Notes under the pieces: model-generated
Told to the model about the DNA's origin: nothing
The model's input: only the letters and a program-made list of their open reading frames with translations
The model's database searches: none
Made by a program: the position numbers and the translations under genes
Shown: positions 1 to 6,414 of the stretch, in pieces
Numbering within the stretch: position 1 is the stretch's first letter
How the letters are laid out: every line of letters starts with the position of its first letter
Source: Verrucomicrobiota bacterium
Lineage (GTDB): Bacteria; Verrucomicrobiota; Verrucomicrobiia; Chthoniobacterales; JAFAMB01
Direction: 5' to 3'
Assembly: GCA_019241095.1 (NCBI GenBank)
Contig: JAFAXJ010000236.1
Coordinates: 1-11,005 of the forward strand
Length of the DNA: 11,005 bases

Positions 1-506
1 GGATCGGCCAGATCGGCGGCGTTCAACTGATAAACAATGTCAATTGCTTGGGCAGCCATGCCAAGTTGCGACATGAATGAGTAATAAGCAATCACCTGCT
101 CTTGCTGCATGCCTGCTCTGGCGATCAGGTCATAAAGCTGAACGCCAAGCATGATCTTTCGATCGGGACTGAGCTCTTCAGCGAGGCGTTTAGCCATGAC
201 CGCAAGATCTTGAGGCTCGTTCAGCGCTTTTTGAAACAGACCGCGCAATTCCGAGTACACCGCTTCAGGGTAATCATAGCGAAGAAATCCGAGACTCGAA
301 TCAATCTCTTCTTCGAGAATTCGCCCGTTCACTTTTGTGAACCCTGCAAGAACCTGGATCAACAGCGGTAAAAGATTTCGGCCATCGGCGCTTCCGCGTC
401 TGCTTCGCGACCTGCGCCTGACGCGCGATAAGCGACGAAAAGTACGAGTTGCTAGATTGCGCGCACGGCGGACTAAAGGATTGGGCGCATCAAGCGTTTT
501 AGCCAT
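1..506 (-). CDS. TerB-like domain protein, 5' part only (runs off left edge)
   Basis: This frame stays open from an ATG at 506 to the left edge, giving about 168 residues with no stop, so the gene is cut by the window. Residues 1-40 are strikingly basic, with an Arg-rich run at about 24-37. Residues 45-150 are helical and match the TerB/DjlA-like fold in style: an acidic stretch, NGRILEEEID, sits where TerB proteins bind metal, and it is followed by a long amphipathic region ending in FMSQLGMAAQAIDIVYQL. TerB domains are associated with tellurite resistance and membrane-linked stress complexes, but the molecular role here is unknown. In Verrucomicrobiota I recall similar N-termini leading into larger multidomain proteins, which cannot be checked here. 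An in-frame ATG at 518 would add four residues. No clear Shine-Dalgarno is visible at either start. The gene is divergent from the rhomboid-like gene. Coding status is secure; the TerB call is moderate. Confidence 0.72.
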   Translation of the reverse strand, partial: MAKTLDAPNPLVRRARNLATRTFRRLSRVRRRSRSRRGSADGRNLLPLLIQVLAGFTKVNGRILEEEIDSSLGFLRYDYPEAVYSELRGLFQKALNEPQDLAVMAKRLAEELSPDRKIMLGVQLYDLIARAGMQQEQVIAYYSFMSQLGMAAQAIDIVYQLNAADLAD

Positions 507-613
507 TGCCAAAACCATTACCGTTTGTTAATGCCGGAAGCAACTCACGCCGCATGCAGTCCCCGCAACGATTGCCAAACTGAATTCAATTACGTATCGA
601 ATTGGTAGTTCTC

Positions 614-642
614 TTGCCCGCTCGCTTATTTTCTCCTATGAT
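614..642 (+). promoter_or_regulatory. sigma70-like promoter for the rhomboid-like/mazG unit
   Basis: TTGCCC at 614-619 (4 of 6 to consensus) and TATGAT at 637-642 (5 of 6) are separated by exactly 17 bases. This predicts a transcript start near 649 and a leader of about 45 bases before the ATG at 694. It lies in the 187-base divergent gap (507-693). No equally good promoter is visible for the leftward gene. Prediction only. Confidence 0.5.
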
Positions 643-680
643 AGAGAACGCACGATAGCTTCTTACAAAGATTCAAGAAC

Positions 681-684
681 AAGG
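681..684 (+). promoter_or_regulatory. Ribosome binding site of the rhomboid-like gene
   Basis: AAGG lies nine bases before the ATG at 694. It is a modest Shine-Dalgarno but one of the better ones in this window, and it supports this start. Confidence 0.4.
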
Positions 685-693
685 TTTCCGGAT

Positions 694-1551
694 ATGGCTT
701 TGCTTTCCAGTTTTAACGAAGATCGACCGGTGACGTATTTTCGGGGTTACCCGATCTACTACGCCACGATTCTGACTATTGCTTATGGGATAGGCGTAGC
801 GATCACATTTTTTGGGCAAGCCACTGGTAATTGGTCGACGTTGGCGAGCTTCATGGCCATGGATTCCGCTCGCACGATTTTAGGCGGTCAAATCTGGCAG
901 ACACTGACTTATTCGTTCATCGATTTTCCAAGTTTCTTCACTATTATTGGATTACTCTTTCTTTATGTCGCGGCCATCGAGGTAGAAAAATACATTGGGA
1001 AAGCAAGGTTTCTGACCCTTTACGGCGTGATTGTGCTTATCCCGGTCGTAACGCTCACCTTGTTTACTCTCCTGACCGGTACGAGCGCTATTTACTTTGG
1101 CCATACGGAGGTCTCCATAGGTTTGTTTATCGCATTTTGTACTTTATACCCAGGAATCCAGTGGGGAGGGTTTATCAGCGCGAAATGGGTGGCCATAGCA
1201 AGCTTAATCCTGTCAACTATGGTTGATCTGTCTTCACGATCCTTCATTCATCTAACTCAACTTTGGCTGATCAGTGGTTTTTCGTTTGGTTATATCCGCT
1301 TCTTGCAAAACGGCGGTGAATTGCCATCACTGCGGATAGCCAGTCCGTTCCGGCGGCGTCCTACCTTGCGAGTTGTTCAGAAGCCAAAGGTCCGCACTCG
1401 CCCTGCGGTCTCGAGTGCGGAAACGAAAGGTCTTGAAATTGATCATCTCCTTGAAAAGATCTCCCGGCACGGGCTGGGCAGCCTGACTCGCGATGAACGT
1501 GCTGCTCTTGAACGGGCGCGTAAAAAGCTTCTCGAAAAGGACCAGAATTAG
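694..1551 (+). CDS. Rhomboid-like integral membrane protein, probable pseudoprotease
   Basis: A 285-residue protein with about six hydrophobic segments between residues 22 and 204, then a basic linker (216-235) and a helical charged tail (about 247-283, containing SRHGLGSLTRDERAALERAR). The tail resembles the C-terminal motif of rhomboid-family proteins in Bacteroidota, Planctomycetota and Verrucomicrobiota. Active rhomboids carry Gly-x-Ser-Gly before a Gly-Leu-Phe helix. Here the matching segment is GHTEVSIGLFIAF (136-148), so the catalytic Ser appears to be Thr138 and the following Gly is Glu139. A His (H186) is present in HLTQLW, but the usual HLGG context is lost. I infer a rhomboid fold without proteolysis, perhaps binding or chaperoning membrane proteins, as iRhoms and derlins do. 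The ATG at 694 has AAGG nine bases upstream and a good promoter. mazG follows after 35 bases, probably on the same transcript. Membrane placement is sure; loss of activity is likely but inferred. Confidence 0.75.
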   Translation: MALLSSFNEDRPVTYFRGYPIYYATILTIAYGIGVAITFFGQATGNWSTLASFMAMDSARTILGGQIWQTLTYSFIDFPSFFTIIGLLFLYVAAIEVEKYIGKARFLTLYGVIVLIPVVTLTLFTLLTGTSAIYFGHTEVSIGLFIAFCTLYPGIQWGGFISAKWVAIASLILSTMVDLSSRSFIHLTQLWLISGFSFGYIRFLQNGGELPSLRIASPFRRRPTLRVVQKPKVRTRPAVSSAETKGLEIDHLLEKISRHGLGSLTRDERAALERARKKLLEKDQN

Positions 1552-1586
1552 TTGTTCAGGTCTCGAGATGCTGTGCGTTCAGATTA

Positions 1587-2339
1587 ATGAGTTCTTCGTT
1601 TGATCGATTAAAGAGAATTGTCGCTCGGCTGCGATCTCCGGATGGTTGTCCCTGGGATCGCGAGCAGACTCATGAAAGCTTAAAACCTCATCTTCTCGAA
1701 GAATGCTATGAGGTGATCGACTCGATCGATTCCAAAAATGACTCGGAATTAAAAGAGGAACTCGGCGATATTCTGCTTCAGGTAGTGTTGCATTCTCAGA
1801 TAGCCGCCGAGAATTCTCGTTTCGATTTCGAGGAGGTCGCCTCCCTGATCGCAGATAAGCTCGTCCATAGACATCCCCATGTTTTCGGGAACTATCGCTT
1901 ACCCGACAGTGAAGCCGTTTTGCAGCAATGGGATTCTCTCAAGCGTTTGGAAAAATCACACCGTGAATCCATTCTAGACGGTGTGCCCAAAGCTCTGCCT
2001 GCGCTCGCGCGTGCGCAGAAGCTGCAGACCAAAGCTGGCCGGGTTGGATTCGATTGGGATGATGCGGAGGGCGCTTGGCGAAAGGTTCTGGAAGAAGTCA
2101 ACGAAGTAGCAGCTGCCGCTAACGAAAACCGTGCTGAAGAGATTGGGGACTTGCTGTTTGCTATCGTGAATTTCGCTCGCAAAAACAAGCTTGATGCCGA
2201 GCAGATCCTGAATCGAGCCACGAAAAAATTTTATGATCGGTTTAGAAAAATGGAACGACTTGCAAGCGAGTGCGAAATGGAATTTGTCAATTTAAGCTTG
2301 GACGAAATGGAGCGGCTTTGGATTGAAGCTAAGAAGTGA
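1587..2339 (+). CDS. mazG: Nucleoside triphosphate pyrophosphohydrolase MazG
   Basis: A 250-residue cytosolic enzyme that hydrolyses NTPs and dNTPs to monophosphates and pyrophosphate, clearing damaged or non-canonical nucleotides. Both tandem MazG domains are visible. The first has the metal-binding set E38-E39-E42 followed by E58 and D61 (EELGDILLQ). The second has E169-E170-E173 followed by E185 and D188 (EEIGDLLFA). The N-terminal LRSPDGCPWDREQTHESL and the central signature GVPKALPALARAQKLQTKAG are hallmarks of full-length two-domain MazG, and the length is normal for the family (about 260). The ATG at 1587 lies 35 bases after the rhomboid-like stop and has no clear Shine-Dalgarno. An ATG at 1568 is out of frame. 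The gene converges with the L,D-transpeptidase gene, with 18 bases between stops. Nothing is odd in the protein. Confidence 0.97.
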   Translation: MSSSFDRLKRIVARLRSPDGCPWDREQTHESLKPHLLEECYEVIDSIDSKNDSELKEELGDILLQVVLHSQIAAENSRFDFEEVASLIADKLVHRHPHVFGNYRLPDSEAVLQQWDSLKRLEKSHRESILDGVPKALPALARAQKLQTKAGRVGFDWDDAEGAWRKVLEEVNEVAAAANENRAEEIGDLLFAIVNFARKNKLDAEQILNRATKKFYDRFRKMERLASECEMEFVNLSLDEMERLWIEAKK

Positions 2340-2357
2340 GTGTGCTTTGCGAGCCGC

Positions 2358-2876
2358 TTATCTGAGCACTGTGACTGGAGTTCCTAACGTTGCAGCTTCG
2401 TAAAATCTGATCGCTTTAGTTTCCGGCATGCGGATGCAGCCATGAGACGCTGGATAGCCGGGCAGGTAGCCGGCGTGCAAGCCAACTCCATCTACAATGC
2501 GTAGAAAATAAGGCATTGGCGCTCCAACAAAGGTGGCCCCAGGCGGTTTTCGGTCTTTTCTCACATCCACATTTTCCTGGATTACTATACCATCCTTCTC
2601 ATAGGCGCCGTAAATGCTTGATCGGTGATAAGCATCTTTTTCAATAACCCGATAATGTCCCGGCGGAGTGTCGTGTCCTTCACGGCCAGTAGAAACAGTA
2701 GAAGCAAGTGCAATCCGACCACCGCTATATAGGTAGGCATGTTGGTCAGGAAGGTCGACGAGGATTGCAACCTGACCTCTCGGCCTATTAAGATCGTAGC
2801 TAATGTCTTCGAACTCCGAACAGCCTCCGATCATCAAAAACGCAAGTAATCCCCCAAGCCGGCACAGAATTTTCAT
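2358..2876 (-). CDS. L,D-transpeptidase (YkuD domain) lipoprotein
   Basis: A 172-residue envelope enzyme. Residues 1-18 form a lipoprotein signal peptide ending in a lipobox-like I-G-G-C, so Cys19 would be lipidated. The lipobox is slightly non-ideal (Gly at -2). The YkuD domain covers about 35-171 and contains the catalytic signature: His134 in GLHAG, then S144-H145-G146-C147-I148-R149, with Cys147 as the nucleophile. Such enzymes make 3-3 peptidoglycan cross-links or attach proteins to meso-diaminopimelate stems. Which of these applies here cannot be told. The small size, with no LysM or peptidoglycan-binding domain, fits the short YkuD class. The gene is transcribed alone, convergent with mazG and divergent from the glycosyltransferase. 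A perfect TTGACA lies at 2908-2913 on this strand, but no convincing -10 follows at normal spacing. The catalytic motif is complete, so activity is expected. Confidence 0.93.
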   Translation of the reverse strand: MKILCRLGGLLAFLMIGGCSEFEDISYDLNRPRGQVAILVDLPDQHAYLYSGGRIALASTVSTGREGHDTPPGHYRVIEKDAYHRSSIYGAYEKDGIVIQENVDVRKDRKPPGATFVGAPMPYFLRIVDGVGLHAGYLPGYPASHGCIRMPETKAIRFYEAATLGTPVTVLR

Positions 2877-2896
2877 TTCGCTTGTATCGGACCTTT

Positions 2897-2995
2897 ATGC
2901 AGCTAAATGTCAAGGCGATCCCGTTGAATGAACGCATGTCTCTTGACGAGTGGGCTGTAGCCTGCAAACTCGCAGAGCGCCTGCAACGCTATTGA
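2897..2995 (+). CDS. Possible 32-residue small ORF upstream of the glycosyltransferase
   Basis: ATG at 2897 opens 32 codons ending in TGA at 2993-2995, 18 bases before the glycosyltransferase start. The peptide begins MQLNVKAIPLNERMSLDEW and continues as an amphipathic helix ending in ERLQRY. Its composition looks protein-like, but there is no Shine-Dalgarno and its start lies only 20 bases from the oppositely oriented L,D-transpeptidase start. It could be a small protein, a decayed gene remnant or chance. The rest of the 137-base gap (2877-3013) shows nothing I can name. Confidence 0.25.
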   Translation: MQLNVKAIPLNERMSLDEWAVACKLAERLQRY

Positions 2996-3013
2996 CTCTC
3001 GTACTGAACCTGA

Positions 3014-4270
3014 ATGCATAGTATTTTCGTTTTGTATGACTCGGGATTGATCGCTGTTCTCCTCTTAATCCTGCTGTCTCTTCTGGTGAACATGCTTTTC
3101 ATTCCGGCGGTTAAAGAGGGAAAAAACTTTCTCCCGAAAGGCAGAAACTCTATTGGAGAAGGAATAACGTCAGAAGTTCAGCCACTTTTATCCGTGCTGA
3201 TCCCTGCTCGAAATGAGAGTTATCGGATCAGACCATGCTTAGCATCGTTGCTCAATCAAGATTATAAAAATTTCGAACTCATCGTGCTGGATGATTCGTC
3301 CGAAGACGATACGGCAAAGATTGTAGCCGCGTATGCTCAGATTAATTGCCGTTTATCCTTAATCTCCGGGCAACCCCTTCCGGATGGATGGACGGGTAAG
3401 TCATGGGCCTGCCACCAGCTTTCCTCCCGAGCGCGTGGAGATTTGCTGTTGTTTACAGACGCCGACACAATTCATTCCCCTGGCACTCTGGCGGCCGCCG
3501 TTCAGCGTCTGCAATTGAGCAGGGCCGATTTGCTGACAATCTGGCCCTATCAGGTTACCGGAACGCTGAGCGAAAAACTCGTTATACCTCTCCTGTTTGT
3601 GGTGGCCGGCTCTCTTCTTCCACACTGGCTGTTGGCCTTATGCCAAAGATCACCGCGATTTGCCTCTCGCTTATCCAGGAAGTGGCTTGCAAGTTTAGGG
3701 GCAGCTAACGGTCAATTCCTTTTATTCACCAGAACAAGCTACTTTCGTATTGGGGGACATCGGGCCGTAAGGGATCATCTGGTCGAAGATGTCGCTCTTG
3801 CGCGGTTAGTTGCCGAGCAGACCGCTCAAGGCATGCGACTGATCAACTGCGATGGCACACGATTAATTAAATGCCGGATGTATCGTTCGTTCGGGCAGAT
3901 GTGGGAGGGTTTTACTAAAAATGTACGACCTGTTTTTGAAGGTAATACGTTTGGATTCTTGGTAGCAATTTTGTTACAGGCGATTGTTTTCGTTTTTCCT
4001 TTCTTAGCCGTAGCGTTGCGGCCTGGTCCGGCAACATCATGCGAGATAGCTATTCTATATGCCATCAGAATTGCTGCGGCTCTCCGGTACGGGACTTCCT
4101 GGTTGAGTGTCATACTTCATCCGATCGGCTACGCTTTAGCCCTAATTATCGCACTGAATAGCTTACGACAAACTTCGGGCCATGGCGTCACTTGGAAAGG
4201 GAGGCTCTATCACCTGCCGGGCAAAGGACAACGAACCGCGGAGCCAAAATCCTCCATCATAACAAATTAA
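3014..4270 (+). CDS. Membrane-bound family 2 glycosyltransferase, CrtQ/CruC-like
   Basis: A 418-residue protein. An N-terminal membrane helix (about 11-30) is followed by a GT-A fold domain (about 58-300): LSVLIPARNES (59-69), the nucleotide-binding ELIVLDDSSEDDT (88-100), GKSWACHQL (128-136) typical of this subfamily, the metal-binding TDAD motif (148-151) and the acceptor-site acid pair E258-D259. Instead of the processive QxxRW box it has FGQMWEGFTKN (293-303), as in carotenoid and lipid glycosyltransferases. Three hydrophobic segments (about 313-335, 341-358, 363-383) anchor the C-terminus, and WKGRLY (394-399) is a family tail motif. It probably transfers a sugar from a nucleotide donor to a lipid or terpenoid acceptor at the inner membrane. 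The substrate is unknown. No clear Shine-Dalgarno precedes the ATG. The next gene starts 39 bases downstream. GT2 membership is sure; the CrtQ-like label is moderate. Confidence 0.88.
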   Translation: MHSIFVLYDSGLIAVLLLILLSLLVNMLFIPAVKEGKNFLPKGRNSIGEGITSEVQPLLSVLIPARNESYRIRPCLASLLNQDYKNFELIVLDDSSEDDTAKIVAAYAQINCRLSLISGQPLPDGWTGKSWACHQLSSRARGDLLLFTDADTIHSPGTLAAAVQRLQLSRADLLTIWPYQVTGTLSEKLVIPLLFVVAGSLLPHWLLALCQRSPRFASRLSRKWLASLGAANGQFLLFTRTSYFRIGGHRAVRDHLVEDVALARLVAEQTAQGMRLINCDGTRLIKCRMYRSFGQMWEGFTKNVRPVFEGNTFGFLVAILLQAIVFVFPFLAVALRPGPATSCEIAILYAIRIAAALRYGTSWLSVILHPIGYALALIIALNSLRQTSGHGVTWKGRLYHLPGKGQRTAEPKSSIITN

Positions 4271-4309
4271 TTGACATGTTATGAAATAAAGGCATATGGA
4301 TCGCATAGC

Positions 4310-5467
4310 ATGTCTTCAAAGTTCGGGAATTATCTGTTTCGTAATCTAAAAGGGCAGAGCGCCGATTCTACCGAGAACGCGGGAACTCCAGTTGTCGAAA
4401 GCGCCTTTTTAGATCACCCGATCGAATTGGGCCCCGAAGATTTCAAAATAGATGACCCGGTCGCACCAAAATTGGATTGGTCTAACATCGAGGGCAGCAT
4501 CGTGAAGGTCCGGTTGAAAGATACCCAGGGAATTATGGAAGGTCGCGTAACAATCAAGGCTTCGATCTTGAAAAGTGCTTATCCGTCGATTCTACCCGGT
4601 GAATTTAATACGGACTATCAATTTCCGGTTTCTCTCAAGAGCGTGGTTTTGCAGGTGCAGGCGAGCCTGAAAAGGAGCGATCCCGCCAAGTTGCCCGGTC
4701 CGGAATTCGAAACACCGATCGCACAAGTCGCGCGGGAAGATGAAGGCTTTTTCAAGCTTGAACAAGCAAAAACGAATTCACATTCGCATGAGATTGTCCC
4801 AGTTTCCGAAAATAAGACAGCGCCTGAGCCGAATTTGACTCCGGCTGACCGTCCCACTTTTCCGCTTATCAAAGAAAAGCCGCGACCAGCCGGGAAGGAG
4901 GTGCCGCCGCTCGAAGTCAGTATACCTCCTCCGACTTCATCCAGTGCTTTGACCGAAGTGGCTTCGACTCCTTTCACGCCTTCGGAGACCAATGCCTTAA
5001 AGAGAGGCGAACCCGCTTCGCAGGATGGCGCAGCCGGCTTCTTTCAGCCTGATCCCAGGAAACCTTTACATCGAATTGGATTGGAGCGTTTGCAGGAGAT
5101 TTTCATGACCGAAGATCTTCTTGATGGCCGTCATGTAGCGAAATTGATTGCTGAATTTCCGAGAGTCAGAGGTGCTCTGATTATGCTCCAGGACGGAACC
5201 TTGATAGGCGGCGATCTTCCACCGGAGTTCAACATCCAGGCGGCGCTCTCGGCTCCAACCTTCATGTGTACGCTACGCGAGTTCTCCGCCCGGTTGCAAA
5301 GGGAGCAAGCTTCCGCACTCACCATTTATCAAGGCGGACTTCCGATGAGTATTTTTTCTGAGGGCTCGGTACTTATCTTTCTCGTCCACTCCGGACCTGG
5401 CTTACCACCAGGAATGCGTGAGCGGATTGGACAAATCGCTCAAGCCCTAAGTGCTTTGTACACCTAG
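4310..5467 (+). CDS. Roadblock/LC7-domain protein with proline-rich linker
   Basis: A 385-residue soluble protein with three visible parts. An N-terminal region (about 58-120) has short beta-rich segments, including GRVTIKASIL and QFPVSLKSVVLQVQ, a style I associate with verrucomicrobial roadblock proteins. A disordered middle (about 125-250) is rich in Pro, Ser, Thr and Glu. A C-terminal roadblock/LC7-like domain (about 255-385) contains LQEIFMTEDLLDGRHVAKLI, GALIMLQDGTLIGGDLP and a final helix. Such domains typically dimerise and regulate small Ras-like GTPases or act as scaffolds, but no GTPase gene is in this window, so the partner is unknown. I chose the ATG at 4310. The frame is open from a TTG at 4271 directly after the upstream stop, but that adds 13 unconvincing residues. 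No good Shine-Dalgarno is present (AAAGG at 4288 is too far away). It is probably co-transcribed with its neighbours. Confidence 0.8.
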   Translation: MSSKFGNYLFRNLKGQSADSTENAGTPVVESAFLDHPIELGPEDFKIDDPVAPKLDWSNIEGSIVKVRLKDTQGIMEGRVTIKASILKSAYPSILPGEFNTDYQFPVSLKSVVLQVQASLKRSDPAKLPGPEFETPIAQVAREDEGFFKLEQAKTNSHSHEIVPVSENKTAPEPNLTPADRPTFPLIKEKPRPAGKEVPPLEVSIPPPTSSSALTEVASTPFTPSETNALKRGEPASQDGAAGFFQPDPRKPLHRIGLERLQEIFMTEDLLDGRHVAKLIAEFPRVRGALIMLQDGTLIGGDLPPEFNIQAALSAPTFMCTLREFSARLQREQASALTIYQGGLPMSIFSEGSVLIFLVHSGPGLPPGMRERIGQIAQALSALYT

Positions 5468-5483
5468 GTCCCCTTTTCGTTTA

Positions 5484-6314
5484 ATGAATTGGATCGTTTT
5501 TTCGGTTGCGAGCCTTCTGGTTTTCTCAGTAGGAGCACCTGCCCAATGGCATCCGCCTCCAGCATACCAAAAAATCCCGATTCTCGATGATTGTCGTTCA
5601 ACCAGGAATACGGTCGGTGTGGCGATTCAGCCTAATATTCTGTACCCGCAGGGGGCCGTCGTAATGTGCCCGGATAGAATTCAGCAGATTGAGAAAGAAC
5701 ATCCGGGCGCCTCTCTTTTTTTTCAAGTTCACGAATTTGGTCACCTTGTCCTGCGAACGCGAAATGAAGCTCAGGCTGATGAATGGGCCGCCCGCCAGTT
5801 GAGCGGCACTCCCGGGGGAAACGAAACCCTGCGCGCTGTCGTTGCGCATTTTGTCGACGTAGGAACCCGTTTCGATCCAATGTACGGAACCGGTTTGGAT
5901 CGAGCGTTGCGCGTCTGCCGCGCTGGCGGCATACCTTTGCGGGATTGGCCATTGGAACTTCGGAAGTTTGCCGCTAATACCCAAGCGGGCAGCGGTATTA
6001 ACTTAAAAGTGGCTGCATCCGAGCCTTACGCCAACTATGCGGAAATGATTATTTTGGTGGATGGCCAACCAATCGGGTTCTGTAGCTCAGATCCAGACGC
6101 CGTTCTGAGTTTGCCCACTATTGCTCCTGGAACTCACATTGTCAGCGCACGAAATGTTTGGGTCTATCACGCAGCCGCGGACGGCAGCAAAACAGAGATT
6201 GCGCGTAATCTTTCGGCCGAGTGCCAGTTGAACTTCATCAGTCGCCGCCCCGATTTGGAACTTCTGTTCTACTACAACGAGGGGGATTTACGGCTAAAGG
6301 TGGATGGAAGCTAA
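5484..6314 (+). CDS. Secreted HExxH metallopeptidase-like protein
   Basis: A 276-residue protein from the ATG at 5484, which begins a clear signal peptide (MNWIVFSVASLLVFSVGAPA, cleavage near residue 20). An upstream in-frame GTG at 5451 would bury this signal inside the previous gene. The zinc motif is HEFGH (83-87), followed by NEAQADEWAARQL (94-106). H83, H87 and probably E95 would bind zinc, with E84 as the base. The HExxH-to-Glu spacing is only seven residues, shorter than usual gluzincins, and ImmA/IrrE-like proteins have a related E..A..(F/W)A helix. Residues 170-275 are a separate part, probably beta-rich, with no recognised family. Cys residues at 37, 62, 145, 200 and 247 could form disulfides after export. 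It begins 16 bases after the roadblock gene stop, suggesting coupling. Proteolytic activity and substrate are unproven; the family looks poorly described. Confidence 0.72.
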   Translation: MNWIVFSVASLLVFSVGAPAQWHPPPAYQKIPILDDCRSTRNTVGVAIQPNILYPQGAVVMCPDRIQQIEKEHPGASLFFQVHEFGHLVLRTRNEAQADEWAARQLSGTPGGNETLRAVVAHFVDVGTRFDPMYGTGLDRALRVCRAGGIPLRDWPLELRKFAANTQAGSGINLKVAASEPYANYAEMIILVDGQPIGFCSSDPDAVLSLPTIAPGTHIVSARNVWVYHAAADGSKTEIARNLSAECQLNFISRRPDLELLFYYNEGDLRLKVDGS

Positions 6315-6338
6315 CCATTGAGGTAGATGCCGTATTTT

Positions 6339-6356
6339 CGAGGCGATCCCGCCTCG
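6339..6356. repeat. Perfect GC-rich hairpin between convergent genes
   Basis: CGAGGCG, loop ATCC, CGCCTCG: a perfect 7-bp stem with a four-base loop, in the 92-base gap between two convergent genes. It is preceded by TTTT on the plus strand, but no T-run follows it on either strand. It may slow transcription or protect 3' ends rather than act as a classical intrinsic terminator. Confidence 0.45.
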
Positions 6357-6397
6357 CGAGGTCGACCCGGAGGTCTGACTGCTCTCGCGAAGCGCGC

Positions 6398-6414
6398 TCA
6401 GTTATTTTAACTGA
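6398..6414. repeat. AT-rich inverted repeat at the cysteine desulfurase stop
   Basis: TCAGTTA, loop TTT, TAACTGA: a perfect 7-bp palindrome that includes the desulfurase stop codon (6407-6409 on the minus strand). The stem is AT-rich and therefore weak, and there is no following T-run. It could be chance or part of a 3'-end structure. Confidence 0.25.

Noticed and set aside
102..531. Short plus-strand frames at the left edge
   Set aside because: They are antisense to the long open TerB-like frame, which has the better protein character.
1892..2221. 109-codon minus-strand frame within mazG
   Set aside because: Antisense shadow of conserved mazG codons; Ser/Ala/Arg-rich with no motif.
2883..2913. 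Possible promoter of the L,D-transpeptidase gene (perfect TTGACA on the minus strand)
   Set aside because: The best -10-like hexamer, GATACA, is 19 bases away and matches only 3 of 6 positions, so I do not call it.
4271..4309. TTG start for the roadblock protein directly after the glycosyltransferase stop
   Set aside because: It adds 13 residues without family character; the ATG at 4310 gives a more natural N-terminus.
4618..4992. 124-codon minus-strand open frame inside the roadblock gene
   Set aside because: Ser/Gly/Val-rich with no recognisable motif; it is the antisense shadow of the proline-rich linker.
5451..5483. GTG start for the metallopeptidase overlapping the previous gene
   Set aside because: The clear signal peptide begins at the ATG at 5484, and an 11-residue extension in front of it is unlikely.
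5598..5984. 128- and 106-codon minus-strand frames inside the metallopeptidase gene
   Set aside because: Low-information antisense frames with no domain, signal peptide or ribosome binding site.
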